Below are positions 36,980 through 51,700 of a stretch of DNA of 64,000 nt, one piece after another. The DNA is taken from assembly GCA_033782935.1 (NCBI GenBank), contig JAWQEG010000003.1, positions 4,910,501 through 4,974,500 of the forward strand. The letters are read 5' to 3'. The position numbers and the translations under genes are program-made. The DNA comes from Petrolisthes cinctipes. Its lineage: Eukaryota > Arthropoda > Malacostraca > Decapoda > Porcellanidae. The notes beneath the pieces are model-generated. The model was given only the letters and a program-made list of their open reading frames with translations. It had not been told where the DNA came from and did not search any database. The first letter of the stretch is position 1, and every line of letters starts with the position of its first letter.

Positions 36980-39900
36980 TGTTTTTAGCCTATATTTTGA
37001 AAATATTCTAGCACTGTACAGATTGCTTCGGGGACACCAAAATATTGAATTTTCGGGTGTTTTGAGACTGAATTTGAGATATAAACGGGTACAGAAGATA
37101 CATGCACATATTGACTTTGGGCATCTAAAATATCGATTTTCAGCATGTTTTGGGCCTGTATTTTGAAAATACTCTAACACTGAGAAGGCATGTACAGATT
37201 GCTTCTGGGACCCCAAAATATCGAATTTTCGGGTGTTTTGAGCCTAAATTTGAGATATAAACGGGTACTGAAGATGCATGCACATATCGACTTTTGTGCA
37301 CCTAAAAGATCGATTTTCAGTATGTTTTGAGCATGTATTTTGAAAATACTCTAACACGGAGTAGGCATGTACAGATCGCTTCTGGGACCCCTAAATATCG
37401 AATTTTCGGGTGTTTTGGGACTGAATTTAAGATATCGACTTTTTGGCACCTAAAAGATCGATTTTTAGCATGTTTTTAGCCTATATTTTGAAAATATTCT
37501 AGCACTAAGTAGGCATGTACAGATTGCTTCTGGGACCCCAAAATATTGAATTTTCGGGTGTTTTGAGCCTGAATTTGAGATATAAACGGGTACAGAAGAT
37601 ACATGCACATATTGACTTTGGGCACCAAAAATATCGATTTTCAGCATGTTTTGGGCCTGAATTTTGAAAATACTCTAACACGGAGTAGGCATGTACAGAT
37701 CGCTTCTGGGACCCCAAAATATCGAATTTTCGGGTGTTTAGGGCCAGAATTTGAGATATAAACGGGTACAGAAGATGCATGCACATATCGACTTTTGGGC
37801 ACCTAAAAGATCGATTTTCAGTATGTTTTTGGCCTGTATTTTGAAAATACTCTAACACGGAGTAGGCATGTACAGATACCTTCTGGGACCTCTAAATATC
37901 GAATTTTCGGGTGTTTTGGGACTGAATTTGAGATATCGATTTTTTGGCACCTAAAATGTCGATTTTTAGCATGTTTTTAGCCTATATTTTGAAAATATTC
38001 TAGCACTGTGTAGGCATGTACAGATTGCTTCTGGGACCCCAAAATATTGAATATTCGGGTGTTTTGAGCCTGAATTGGAGATATAAACGGGTACAGAAGA
38101 TACATGCACATATTGACTTTGGGCATCTAAAATATCGATTTTCAGCATGTTTTGGGCCTGTATTTTGAAAATACTCTAACACTGAGTAGGCATGTACAGA
38201 TTGCTTCTGGGACCCCAAAATATTGAATTTTCGGGTGTTTTGAGCCTGAATTTGAGAAATAAACGGGTACTGAAGATGCATGCACATATCGACTTTTGTG
38301 CACCTAAAAGATCGATTTTCAGTATGTTTTGAGCATGTATTTTGAAAATACTCTAACACGGAGTAGGCATGTACAGATCGCTTCTGGGACCCCTAAATAT
38401 TGAATTTTCGGGTGTTTTGGGACTGAATTTGAGATATCGACTTTTTAGCACCTAAAAGATCGATTTTTAGCATGTTTTTAGCCTATATTTTGAAAATATT
38501 CTAGCACTGAGTAGGCATGTACAGATTGCTTCTGGGACCCCAAAATATTGAATTTTCATGTGTTTTGAGCCTGAATTTGAGATATAAACGGGTACAGAAG
38601 ATACATGCACATATTGACTTTGGGCATCTAAATTATCGATTTTCAGCATGTTTTGGGCCTGTATTTTGAAAATACTCTAACACTGAGTAGGCATGTACAG
38701 ATTGCTTCTGGGACCCCAAAATATTGAATTTTCGGGTGTTTTGAGCCTGAATTTGAGATATAAACGGGTACTGAAGATGGATGCACATATCGACTTTTGT
38801 GCACCTAAAAGATCGATTTTCAGTATGTTTTGAGCATGTATTTTGAAAATACTCTAACACGGAGTAGGCATGTACAGATCGCTTCTGGGACCCCTAAATA
38901 TCGAATTTTCGGGTGTTTTGGGACTGAATTTGAGATATCGACTTTTTGGCACCTAAAAGATCGATTTTTAGCATGTTTTTAGCCTATATTTTGAAAATAT
39001 TCTAGCACTGACTAGGCATGTACAGATTGCTTCTGGGACCCCAAAATATTGAATTTTCGGGTGTTTTGAGCCTGAATTTGAGATATAAACGGGTACAGAA
39101 GATACATGCACATATTGACTTTGGGCACCAAAAATATCGATTTTCAGCATGTTTTGGGCCTGAATTTTGAAAATACTCTAACACGGAGTAGGCATGTACA
39201 GATCGCTTCTGGGACCCCAAAATATCGAATTTTCGGGTGTTTAGGGCCATAATTTGAGATATAAACGGGTACAGAAGATGCATGCACATATCGACTTTTG
39301 GGCACCTAAAAGATCGATTTTCAGTATGTTTTTGGCCTGTATTTTGAAAATACTCTAACACGGAGTAGGCATGTACAGATACCTTCTGGGACCTCTAAAT
39401 ATCGAATTTTCGGGTGTTTTGGGACTGAATTTGAGATATCGATTTTTTGGCACCTAAAATGTCGATTTTTAGCATGTTTTTACCCTATATTTTGAAAATA
39501 TTCTAGCACTGTGTAGGCATGTACAGATTGCGTCTGGGACCCCAAAATATTGAATTTTCGGGTGTTTTGAGCCTGAATTTGAGATATAAACGGGTACAGA
39601 AGATACATGCACATATTGACTTTGGGCACCAAAAATATCTATTTTCAGCATGTTTTGGGCCTGTATTTTGAAAATACTCTAACACGGAGTAGGCATGTAC
39701 AGATCACTTCTGGGACCCCAAAATATCGAATTTTCGGGTTTTTTGAGCCTGAATTTGAGATATAAACGGGTACTGAAGATGCATGCACATATCGACTTTT
39801 GTGCACCTAAAAGATCGATTTTCAGTATGTTTTGAGCATGTATTTTGAAAATACTCTAACACGGAGTAGGCATGTACAGATCGCTTCTGGGACCCCTAAA

Positions 39901-42900
39901 TATCGAATTTTCGGGTGTTTTGGGACTGAATTTGAGATATCGACTTTTTGGCACCTAAAATGTCGATTTTTAGCATGTTTTTAGCCTATATTTTGAAAAT
40001 ATTCTAGCACTGTACAGATTGCTTCTGGGACCCCAAAATATTGAATTTTCGGGTGTTTTGAGCCTGAATTTGAGATATAAACGGGTACAGAAGATACATG
40101 CACATATTGACTTTGGGCACCAAAAATATCGATTTTCAGCATGTTTTGGGCCTGAATCTTGAAAATACTCTAACACTGAGTAGGCATGTACAGATCGCTT
40201 CTGGGACCCCAAAATATCGAATTTTCGGGTGTTTAGGGCCAGAATTTGAGATATAAACGGGTACAGAAGATGCATGCACATATCGACTTTTGGGCACCTA
40301 AAAGATCGATTTTCAGTATGTTTTTGGCCTGTATTTTGAAAATACTCTAACACGGAGTAGGCATGTACAGATACCTTCTGGGACCTCTAAATATCGAATT
40401 TTCGGGTGTTTTGGGACTGAATTTGAGATATCGATTTTTTGGCACCTAAAATGTCGATTTTTAGCATGTTTTTAGCCTATATTTTGAAAATATTCTAGCA
40501 CTGTGTAGGCATGTACAGATTGCTTCTGGGACCCCAAAATATTGAATTTTCGGGTGTTTTGAGCCTGAATTTGAGATATAAACGGGTACAGAAAATACAT
40601 GCACATATTGACTTTGGGCATCTAAAATATCGATTTTCAGCATGTTTTGGGCCTGTATTTTGAAAATACTCTAACACTGAGTAGGCATGTACAGATTGCT
40701 TCTGGGACCCTAAAATATTGAATTTTCGGGTGTTTTGAGCCTGAATTTGAGATATAAACGGGTACTGAAGATGCATGCACATATCGACTTTTGTGCACCT
40801 AAAAGATCGATTTTCAGTATGTTTTGAGCATGTATTTTGAAAATACTCTAACACGGAGTAGGCATGTACAGATCGCTTCTGGGACCCCTAAATATCGAAT
40901 TTTCGGGTATTTTGGGACTGAATTTGAGATATCGACTTTTTGGCACCTAAAAGATCGATTTTTAGCATGTTTTTAGCCTATATTTTAAAAATATTCTAGC
41001 ACTGAGTAGGCATGTACAGATTGCTTCTGGGACCCCAAAATATTGAATTTTCGGGTGTTTTGAGCCTGAATTTGAGATATAAACGGGTACAGAAGATACA
41101 TGCACATATTGATTTGGGCACCAAAAATATCGATTTTCAGCATGTTTTGGGCCTGAATTTTGAAAATACTCTAACACGGAGTAGGCATGTACAGATCGCT
41201 TCTGGGACCCCAAAATATCGAATTTTCGGGTGTTTAGGGCCAGAATTTGAGATATAAACGGGTACAGAAGATGCATGCACATATCGACTTTTGGGCACCT
41301 AAAAGATCGATTTTCAGTATGTTTTTGGCCTGTATTTTGAAAATACTCTAACACGGAGTAGGCATTTACAGATACCTTCTGGGACCTCTAAATATCGAAT
41401 TTTCGGGTGTTTTGGGACTGAATTTGAGATATCGACTTTTGTGCACCTAAAATATCGATTTTTAGCATGTTTTTAGCCTATATTTTGAAAATATTCTAGC
41501 ACTGAGTAGGCATGTACAGATTGCTTCTGGGACCCCAAAATATTGAATTTTCGGGTGTTTTGAGCCTGAATTTGAGATATAAACGGGTACAGAAAATACA
41601 TGCACATATTGACTTTGGGCACCAAATATATCGATTTTCAGCATGTTTTGGGCCTGAATTTTGAAAATACTCTAACACGGAGTAGGCATGTACAGATCGC
41701 TTCTGGGACCCCAAAATATCGAATTTTCGGGTGTTTAGGGCCAGAATTTGAGATATAAACGGGTACAGAAGATGCATGCACATATCGACTTTTGGGCACC
41801 TAAAAGATCGATTTTCAGTATGTTTTTGGCCTGTATTTTGAAAATACTCTTACACGGAGTAGACATGTACAGATACCTTCTGGGACCTCTAAATATCGAA
41901 TTTTCGGGTGTTTTGGGACTGAATTTGAGATATCGATTTTTTGGCACCTAAAATGTCGATTTTTAGCATGTTTTTACCCTATATTTTGAAAATATTCTAG
42001 CACTGTGTAGGCATGTACAGATTGCGTCTGGGACCCCAAAATATTGAATTTTCGGGTGTTTTGAGCCTGAATTTGAGATATAAACGGGTACAGAAGATAC
42101 ATGCACATATTGACTTTGGGCACCAAAAATATCTATTTTCAGCATGTTTTGGGCCTGTATTTTGAAAATACTCTAACACGGAGTAGGCATGTACAGATCA
42201 CTTCTGGGACCCCAAAATATCGAATTTTCGGGTTTTTTGAGCCTGAATTTGAGATATAAACGGGTACTGAAGATGCATGCACATATCGACTTTTGTGCAC
42301 CTAAAAGATCGATTTTCAGTATGTTTTGAGCATGTATTTTGAAAATACTCTAACACGGAGTAGGCATGTACAGATCGCTTCTGGGACACCTAAATATCGA
42401 ATTTTCGGGTGTTTTGGGACTGAATTTGAGATATCGACTTTTTGGCACCTAAAAGATCGATTTTTAGCATGTTTTTAGCCTATATTTTGAAAATATTCTA
42501 GCACTGTACAGATTGCTTCTGGGACCCCAAAATATTGAATTTTCGGGTGTTTTGAGCCTGAATTTGAGATATAAACGGGTACAGAAGATACATGCACATA
42601 TTGACTTTGTGCACCAAAAATATCGATTTTCAGCATGTTTTGGGCCTGAATCTTGAAAATACTCTAAAACGGAGTAGGCATGTACAGATCGCTTCTGGGA
42701 CCCCAAAATATCGAATTTTCGGGTGTTTAGGGCCAGAATTTGAGATATAAACGGGTACAGAAGATGCATGCACATATCGACTTTTGGGCACCTAAAAGAT
42801 CGATTTTCAGTATATTTTTGGCCTGTATTTTGAAAATACTCTAACACGGAGTAGGCATGTACAGATACCTTCTGGGACCTCTAAATATCGAATTTTCGGG

Positions 42901-43011
42901 TGTTTTGGGACTGAATTTGAGATATCGATTTTTTGGCACCTAAAATGTCGATTTTTAGCATGTTTTTAGCCTATATTTTGAAAATATTCTAGCACTGTGT
43001 ATGTACAGATT
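36980..43011. repeat. Most regular trimer stretch
   Basis: Unit starts (length): 36980 (491), 37471, 37972, 38473, 38974 and 39475 (501 each), 39976 (491), 40467 (501), 40968 (500), 41468 (501), 41969 (501), 42470 (491), 42961 (497). Thirteen trimers in a row occur without tetramers or dimers. The 500-bp unit has GATTTGGGCACC (one base lost) and the 497-bp unit a 4-bp loss (GTGTATGTACAG at 42997-43008). The two trimer flavours, A1-B1 and A2-B2, alternate irregularly. Confidence 0.87.
39475..41050. repeat. Duplicated segment, offset 2494, copy 1
   Basis: This matches 41969-43540. Shared private variants are TGTTTTTACCCTAT, GATTGCGTCTGGG, AATATCTATTTTCAGC, GATCACTTCTGGG, CGGGTTTTTTGAGCC, CTGAATCTTGAAAAT, CAGAAAATACATG, CGGGTATTTTGGGA and CCTATATTTTAAAAATATTC. 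The right edge is approximate; the end given is where I stopped seeing shared private variants. Confidence 0.78.
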
Positions 43012-43540
43012 GCTTCTGGGACCCCAAAATATTGAATTTTCGGGTGTTTTGAGCCTGAATTTGAGATATAAACGGGTACAGAAAATACATGCACATATTG
43101 ACTTTGGGCATCTAAAATATCGATTTTCAGCATGTTTTGGGCCTGTATTTTGAAAATACTCTAATACTGAGTAGGCATGTACAGATTGCTTCTGGGACCC
43201 CAAAATATTGAATTTTCGGGTGTTTTGAGCCTGAATTTGAGATATAAACGGGTACTGAAGATGCATGCACATATCGACTTTTGTGCACCTAAAAGATCGA
43301 TTTTCAGTATGTTTTGAGCATGTATTTTGAAAATACTCTAACACGGAGTAGGCATGTACAGATCGCTTCTGGGACCCCTAAATATCGAATTTTCGGGTAT
43401 TTTGGGATTGAATTTGAGATATCGACTTTTTGGCACTTAAAAGATCGATTTTTAGCATGTTTTTAGCCTATATTTTAAAAATATTCTAGCACTGAGTAGG
43501 CATGTACAGATTGCTTCTGGGACCCCAAAATATTGAATTT
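41969..43540. repeat. Duplicated segment, offset 2494, copy 2
   Basis: Second copy of 39475-41050, at offset 2494 up to about 43001 and 2490 after it because of the 4-bp deletion in the C monomer at 42961. It overlaps the start of the 5666-bp duplication, so the 2494-bp event supplied material that was later copied again near 49124 and 49802. Confidence 0.78.
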
Positions 43541-46500
43541 TCGGGTGTTTTGAGCCTGAATTTGAGATATAAACGGGTACAGAATATACATGCACATATT
43601 GACTTTGGGCACCAAAAATATCGATTTTCAGCATGTTTTGGGCCTGAATTTTGAAAATACTCTAACACGGAGTAGGCATGTACAGATCGCTTCTGGGACC
43701 CCAAAATATCGAATTTTCGGGTGTTTAGGGCCAGAATTTGAGTTATAAACGGGTACAGAAGATGCATGCACATATCGACTTTTGGGCACCTAAAAGATCG
43801 ATTTTCAGTATGTTTTTGGCCTGTATTTTGAAAATACTCTAACACGGAGTAGGCATGTACAGATCGCTTCTGGGACCCCAAAATATCGAATTTTCGGGTG
43901 TTTAGGGCCAGAATTTGAGATATAAACGGGTATAGAAGATGCATGCACATATCGACTTTTGGGCACCTAAAAGATCGATTTTCAATATGTTTTTGGCCTG
44001 TATTTTGAAAATACTCTAACACGGAGTAGGCATGTACAGATACCTTCTGGGACCTCTAAATATCGAATTTTCGGGTGTTTTGGGACTGAATTTGAGATAT
44101 CGATTTTTTGGCACATAAAATGTCGATTTTTAGCATGTTTTTACCCTATATTTTGAAAATATTCTAGCACTGTGTAGGCATGTACAGATTGCTTCTGGGA
44201 CCCCAAAATATTGAATTTTCGGGTGTTTTGAGCCTGAATTTGAGATATAAACGGGTACAGAAGATACATGCACATATTGACTTTGGGCACCAAAAATATC
44301 TATTTTCAGCATGTTTTGGGCCTGTATTTTGAAAATACTCTAACACGGAGTAGGCATGTACAGATCACTTCTGGGACCCCAAAATATCGAATTTTCGGGT
44401 TTTTTGAGCCTGAATTTGAGATATAAACGGGTACTGAAGATGCATGCACATATCGACTTTTGTGCACCTAAAAGATCGATTTTCAGTATGTTTTGAGCAT
44501 GTATTTTGAAAATACTCTAACACGGAGTAGGCATGTACAGATCGCTTCTGGGACCCCTAAATATCGAATTTTCGGGTGTTTTGGGACTGAATTTGAGATA
44601 TCGACTTTTTGGCACCTAAAAGATCGATTTTTAGCATGTTTTTAGCCTATATTTTAAAAATATTCTAGCACTGAGTAGGCATGTACAGATTGCTTCTGGG
44701 ACCCCAAAATATTGAATTTTCGGGTGTTTTGAGCCTGAATTTGAGATATAAACGGGTACAGAAAATACATGCACATATTGACTTTGGGCACCAAATATAT
44801 CGATTTTCAGCATGTTTTGGGCCTGAATTTTGAAAATACTCTAACACGGAGTAGGCATGTACAGATCGCTTCTGGGACCCCAAAATATCGAATTTTCGTG
44901 TGTTTAGGGCCAGAATTTGAGATATAAACGGGTACAGAAGATGCATGCACATATCGACTTTTGGGCACCTAAAAGATCGATTTTCAGTATGTTTTTGGCC
45001 TGTATTTTGAAAATACTCTAACACGGAGTAGACATGTACAGATACCTTCTGGGACCTCTAAATATCGAATTTTCGGGTGTTTTGGGACTGAATTTGAGAT
45101 ATCGATTTTTTGGCACCTAAAATGTCGATTTTTAGCATGTTTTTAGCCTATATTTTGAAAATATTCTAGCACTGTGTAGGCATGTACAGATTGCTTCTGG
45201 GACCCCAAAATATTGAATTTTCGGGTGTTTTGAGCCTGAATTTGAGATATAAACGGGTACAGAATATACATGCACACATTGACTTTGGGCATCTAAAATA
45301 TCGATTTTCAGCATGTTTTGGGCCTGTATTTTGAAAATACTCTAACACTGAGTAGGCATGTACAGATTGCTTCTGAGACCCCAAAATAATGAATTTTCGG
45401 GTGTTTTGAGCCTGAATTTGAGATATAAACGGGTACTGAAGATGCATGCACATATCGACTTTTGTGCACCTAACAGATCGATTTTCAGTATGTTTTGAGC
45501 ATGTATTTTGAAAATACTCTAACACGGAGTAGGCATGTACAGATCGCTTCTGGGACCCCTAAATATCGAATTTTCGGGTGTTTTGGGACTGAATTTGAGA
45601 TATCGACTTTTTGGCACCTAAAAGATCGATTTTTAGCATGTTTTTAGCCTATATTTTGAAAATATTCTAGCACTGTACAGATTGCTTCTGGGACCCCAAA
45701 ATATTGAATTTTCGGGTGTTTTGAGCCTGAATTTGAGATATAAACGGGTACAGAAGATGCATGCACATATCGACTTTTGGGCACCTAAAAGATCGATTTT
45801 CAGTATGTTTTTGGCCTGTATTTTGAAAATAATCTAACACTGAGTAGGCATGTACAGATACCTTCTGGGACCTCTAAATATCGAATTTTCGGGTGTTTTG
45901 GGACTGAATTTGAGATATCGATTTTTTGGCACCTAAAATGTCGATTTTTAGCATGTTTTTAGCCTATATTTTGAAAATATTCTAAGACTGTGTAGGCATG
46001 TACAGATTGCTTCTGGGACCCCAAAATATTGAATTTTCGGGTGTTTTGAGCCTGAATTTGAGATATAAACGGGTACAGAAGATACATGCACATATTGACT
46101 TTGGGCATCTGAAATATCGATTTTCAGTATGTTTTTGGCCTGTATTTTGAAAATACTCTAACACGGAGTAGACATGTACAGATACCTTCTGGGACCTCTA
46201 AATATCGAATTTTCGGGTGTTTTGGGACTGAATTTGAGATATCGATTTTTTGGCACCTAAAATGTCGAGTTTTAGCATGTTTTTAGCCTATATTTTGAAA
46301 ATATTCTAGCACTGAGTAGGCATGTACAGATTGCTTCTGGGACCCCAAAATATTGAATTTTCGGGTGTTTTGAGCCTGAATTTGAGATATAAACGGGTGC
46401 AGAAGATACATGCACATATTGAGTTTAGGCACCAAAAATATCGATTTTCAGCATGTTTTGGGCCTGAATTTTGAAAATACTCTAACACGGAGTAGGCATG

Positions 46501-48677
46501 TACAGATCGCTTCTGGGACCCCAAAATATCGAATTTTCGGGTGTTTAGGGCCAGAATTTGAGATATAAACGGGTACAGAAGATGCATGCACATATCGACT
46601 TTTGGGCACCTAAAAGATCGATTTTTAGTATGTTTTTGGCCTGTATTTTGAAAATACACTAACACGGAGTAGGCATGTACAGATACCTTCTGGGACCTCT
46701 AAATATCGAATTTTCGTGTGTTTTGGGACTAAATTTGAGATATCGATTTTTTGGCACCTAAAATGTCGATTTTTAGCATGTTTTTAGCCTATATTTTGAA
46801 AATATTCTAGCACTGTGTAGGCATGTACAGATTGCTTCTGGGACCCCAAAATTTTGAATTTTCGGGTGTTTTGAGCCTGAATTTGAGATATAAACGGGTA
46901 CAGAAGATACATGCACATATTCACTTTGGGCATCTAAAATATCGATTTTCAGCATGTTTTGGGCCTGTATTTTGAAAATACTCTAACACTGAGTAGGCAT
47001 GTACAGATTGCTTCTGGGACCCCAAAATATTGAATTTTCGGGTGTTTTGAGCCTGAATTTGAGATATAAACGGGTACAGAAGATACATGCACATATTGAC
47101 TTTGGGCACCTAAAATATCGATTTTCAGCATGTTTTGGGCCTGAATTTTGAAAATACTCTAACACCGAGTAGGCATGTACAGATCGCTTCTGGGACCCCA
47201 AAATATCGAATTTTCGGGAGTTTCGGGCCAGAATTTGAGATATAAACGGGTACAGAAGATGAATGCACATATCGACTTTTGGGCACCTAAAAGATCGATT
47301 TTCAGTATGTTTTTGGGCTGTATTTTGAAAATACTCTAACACGGAGTAGGCATGTACAGATCGCTTCTGGGACCCCTAAATATCGAATTTTCGGGTGTTT
47401 TGGGACTGAATTTGAGATATCGACTTTTTGGCACCTAAAAGATCGATTTTTAGCATGTTTTTAGCCGATATTTTGAAAATATTCTAGCACTGAGTAGGCA
47501 TGTACAGATTGCTTCTGGGACCCCAAAATATTGAATTTTCGGGTGTTTTGAGCCTGAATTTGAGATATAAACGGGTACAGAAGATACATGCACATATTGA
47601 TTTTTGCACCAAAAATATCGATTTTCAGCATGTTTTGGGCCTGAATTTTGAAAATACTCTAACAAGGAGTAGGCATGTACAGATCGCTTCTGGGACCCCA
47701 AAATATCGAATTTTCGGGTGTTTAGGGCCAGAATTTGAGATATAAACGGGTACAGAAGATGCATGCACATATCGACTTTTGGGCACCTAAAAGATCGATT
47801 TTCAGTATGTTTTTGGCCTGTATTTTGAAAATACTCTAACAAGGAGTAGGCATGTACAGATACCTTCTGGGACCTCTAAATATCGAATTTTCGGGTGTTT
47901 TGGGACTGAATTTGAGATATCGATTTTTTGGCACCTAAAATGTCGATTTTTAGCATGTTTTTAGCCTATATTTTGAAAATATTCTAGCACTGTGTAGGCA
48001 TGTACAGATTGCTTCTGGGACCCCAAAATATTGAATTTTCGGGTGTTTTGAGCCTGAATTTGAGATATAAATGGGTACAGAAGATACATGCACATATTGA
48101 CTTTGGGCATCTAAAATATCGATTTTCAGCATGTTTTGGGCCTGTATTTTGAAAATACTCTAACACTGAGTAGGCATGTACAGATTGCTTCTGGGACCCC
48201 AAAATATTGAATTTTCGGGTGTTTTGAGCCTGAATTTGAGATATAAACGGGTACTGAAGATGCATGCACATATCGACTTTTGTGCACCTAAAAGATCGAT
48301 TTTCAGTATGTTTTGAGCATGTATTTTGAAAATACTCTAACACGGAGTAGGCATGTACAGATCGCTTCTGGTACCCCTAAATATCGAATTTTCGGGTGTT
48401 TTGGGACTAAATTTGAGATATCGACTTTTTGGCACCTAAAATGTCGATTTTTAGCATGTTTTTAGCCTATATTTTGAAAATATTCTAGCACTGTACAGAT
48501 TGCTTCTGGGACCCCAAAATATTGAATTTTCGGGTGTTTTGAGCCTGAATTTGAGATATAAACGGGTACAGAAGATACATGCACATATTGACTTTGGGAA
48601 ACAAAAATATCGATTTTCAGCATGTTTTGGGACTTAATTTTGAAAATACTCTAACACGGAGTAGGCATGTACAGATC
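43012..48677. repeat. 5666-bp superunit, copy 1
   Basis: This matches 48678-54343 base for base except for one difference I found by eye (A at 45985, G at 51651). Unit starts (length) inside: 43458 (678), 44136 (501), 44637 (501), 45138 (501), 45639 (315), 45954 (324), 46278 (501), 46779 (677), 47456 (500), 47956 (501), 48457 (first part). Private markers repeated in copy 2 include CTCTAATACTGAG, GGAGTAGACATG, CCAAATATATCG, GGGAGTTTCGGGCC and TTGATTTTTGCACC. Confidence 0.93.
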
Positions 48678-48798
48678 GCTTCTGGGACCCCAAAATATTG
48701 AATTTTCGGGTGTTTTGAGCCTGAATTTGAGATATAAACGGGTACAGAAAATACATGCACATATTGACTTTGGGCATCTAAAATATCGATTTTCAGCA
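48623..48798. repeat. Chimeric A1/C monomer at the 5666-bp crossover
   Basis: The head is identical to the A1 monomer at 54289 (private TGTTTTGGGACTTAATTTTG, then ACACGGAGTAGG and GATCGCTTC). The tail is identical to the C monomer at 42961 (ATATTGAATTTTC, CAGAAAATACATGCAC, CATCTAAAATATCG). Both parents are present in the window. The switch point falls inside the 21 bases that also bound the 5666-bp duplication. It is the extra monomer that makes the 48457 unit a tetramer (667 bp). Confidence 0.9.
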
Positions 48799-51700
48799 TG
48801 TTTTGGGCCTGTATTTTGAAAATACTCTAATACTGAGTAGGCATGTACAGATTGCTTCTGGGACCCCAAAATATTGAATTTTCGGGTGTTTTGAGCCTGA
48901 ATTTGAGATATAAACGGGTACTGAAGATGCATGCACATATCGACTTTTGTGCACCTAAAAGATCGATTTTCAGTATGTTTTGAGCATGTATTTTGAAAAT
49001 ACTCTAACACGGAGTAGGCATGTACAGATCGCTTCTGGGACCCCTAAATATCGAATTTTCGGGTATTTTGGGATTGAATTTGAGATATCGACTTTTTGGC
49101 ACTTAAAAGATCGATTTTTAGCATGTTTTTAGCCTATATTTTAAAAATATTCTAGCACTGAGTAGGCATGTACAGATTGCTTCTGGGACCCCAAAATATT
49201 GAATTTTCGGGTGTTTTGAGCCTGAATTTGAGATATAAACGGGTACAGAATATACATGCACATATTGACTTTGGGCACCAAAAATATCGATTTTCAGCAT
49301 GTTTTGGGCCTGAATTTTGAAAATACTCTAACACGGAGTAGGCATGTACAGATCGCTTCTGGGACCCCAAAATATCGAATTTTCGGGTGTTTAGGGCCAG
49401 AATTTGAGTTATAAACGGGTACAGAAGATGCATGCACATATCGACTTTTGGGCACCTAAAAGATCGATTTTCAGTATGTTTTTGGCCTGTATTTTGAAAA
49501 TACTCTAACACGGAGTAGGCATGTACAGATCGCTTCTGGGACCCCAAAATATCGAATTTTCGGGTGTTTAGGGCCAGAATTTGAGATATAAACGGGTATA
49601 GAAGATGCATGCACATATCGACTTTTGGGCACCTAAAAGATCGATTTTCAATATGTTTTTGGCCTGTATTTTGAAAATACTCTAACACGGAGTAGGCATG
49701 TACAGATACCTTCTGGGACCTCTAAATATCGAATTTTCGGGTGTTTTGGGACTGAATTTGAGATATCGATTTTTTGGCACATAAAATGTCGATTTTTAGC
49801 ATGTTTTTACCCTATATTTTGAAAATATTCTAGCACTGTGTAGGCATGTACAGATTGCTTCTGGGACCCCAAAATATTGAATTTTCGGGTGTTTTGAGCC
49901 TGAATTTGAGATATAAACGGGTACAGAAGATACATGCACATATTGACTTTGGGCACCAAAAATATCTATTTTCAGCATGTTTTGGGCCTGTATTTTGAAA
50001 ATACTCTAACACGGAGTAGGCATGTACAGATCACTTCTGGGACCCCAAAATATCGAATTTTCGGGTTTTTTGAGCCTGAATTTGAGATATAAACGGGTAC
50101 TGAAGATGCATGCACATATCGACTTTTGTGCACCTAAAAGATCGATTTTCAGTATGTTTTGAGCATGTATTTTGAAAATACTCTAACACGGAGTAGGCAT
50201 GTACAGATCGCTTCTGGGACCCCTAAATATCGAATTTTCGGGTGTTTTGGGACTGAATTTGAGATATCGACTTTTTGGCACCTAAAAGATCGATTTTTAG
50301 CATGTTTTTAGCCTATATTTTAAAAATATTCTAGCACTGAGTAGGCATGTACAGATTGCTTCTGGGACCCCAAAATATTGAATTTTCGGGTGTTTTGAGC
50401 CTGAATTTGAGATATAAACGGGTACAGAAAATACATGCACATATTGACTTTGGGCACCAAATATATCGATTTTCAGCATGTTTTGGGCCTGAATTTTGAA
50501 AATACTCTAACACGGAGTAGGCATGTACAGATCGCTTCTGGGACCCCAAAATATCGAATTTTCGTGTGTTTAGGGCCAGAATTTGAGATATAAACGGGTA
50601 CAGAAGATGCATGCACATATCGACTTTTGGGCACCTAAAAGATCGATTTTCAGTATGTTTTTGGCCTGTATTTTGAAAATACTCTAACACGGAGTAGACA
50701 TGTACAGATACCTTCTGGGACCTCTAAATATCGAATTTTCGGGTGTTTTGGGACTGAATTTGAGATATCGATTTTTTGGCACCTAAAATGTCGATTTTTA
50801 GCATGTTTTTAGCCTATATTTTGAAAATATTCTAGCACTGTGTAGGCATGTACAGATTGCTTCTGGGACCCCAAAATATTGAATTTTCGGGTGTTTTGAG
50901 CCTGAATTTGAGATATAAACGGGTACAGAATATACATGCACACATTGACTTTGGGCATCTAAAATATCGATTTTCAGCATGTTTTGGGCCTGTATTTTGA
51001 AAATACTCTAACACTGAGTAGGCATGTACAGATTGCTTCTGAGACCCCAAAATAATGAATTTTCGGGTGTTTTGAGCCTGAATTTGAGATATAAACGGGT
51101 ACTGAAGATGCATGCACATATCGACTTTTGTGCACCTAACAGATCGATTTTCAGTATGTTTTGAGCATGTATTTTGAAAATACTCTAACACGGAGTAGGC
51201 ATGTACAGATCGCTTCTGGGACCCCTAAATATCGAATTTTCGGGTGTTTTGGGACTGAATTTGAGATATCGACTTTTTGGCACCTAAAAGATCGATTTTT
51301 AGCATGTTTTTAGCCTATATTTTGAAAATATTCTAGCACTGTACAGATTGCTTCTGGGACCCCAAAATATTGAATTTTCGGGTGTTTTGAGCCTGAATTT
51401 GAGATATAAACGGGTACAGAAGATGCATGCACATATCGACTTTTGGGCACCTAAAAGATCGATTTTCAGTATGTTTTTGGCCTGTATTTTGAAAATAATC
51501 TAACACTGAGTAGGCATGTACAGATACCTTCTGGGACCTCTAAATATCGAATTTTCGGGTGTTTTGGGACTGAATTTGAGATATCGATTTTTTGGCACCT
51601 AAAATGTCGATTTTTAGCATGTTTTTAGCCTATATTTTGAAAATATTCTAGGACTGTGTAGGCATGTACAGATTGCTTCTGGGACCCCAAAATATTGAAT

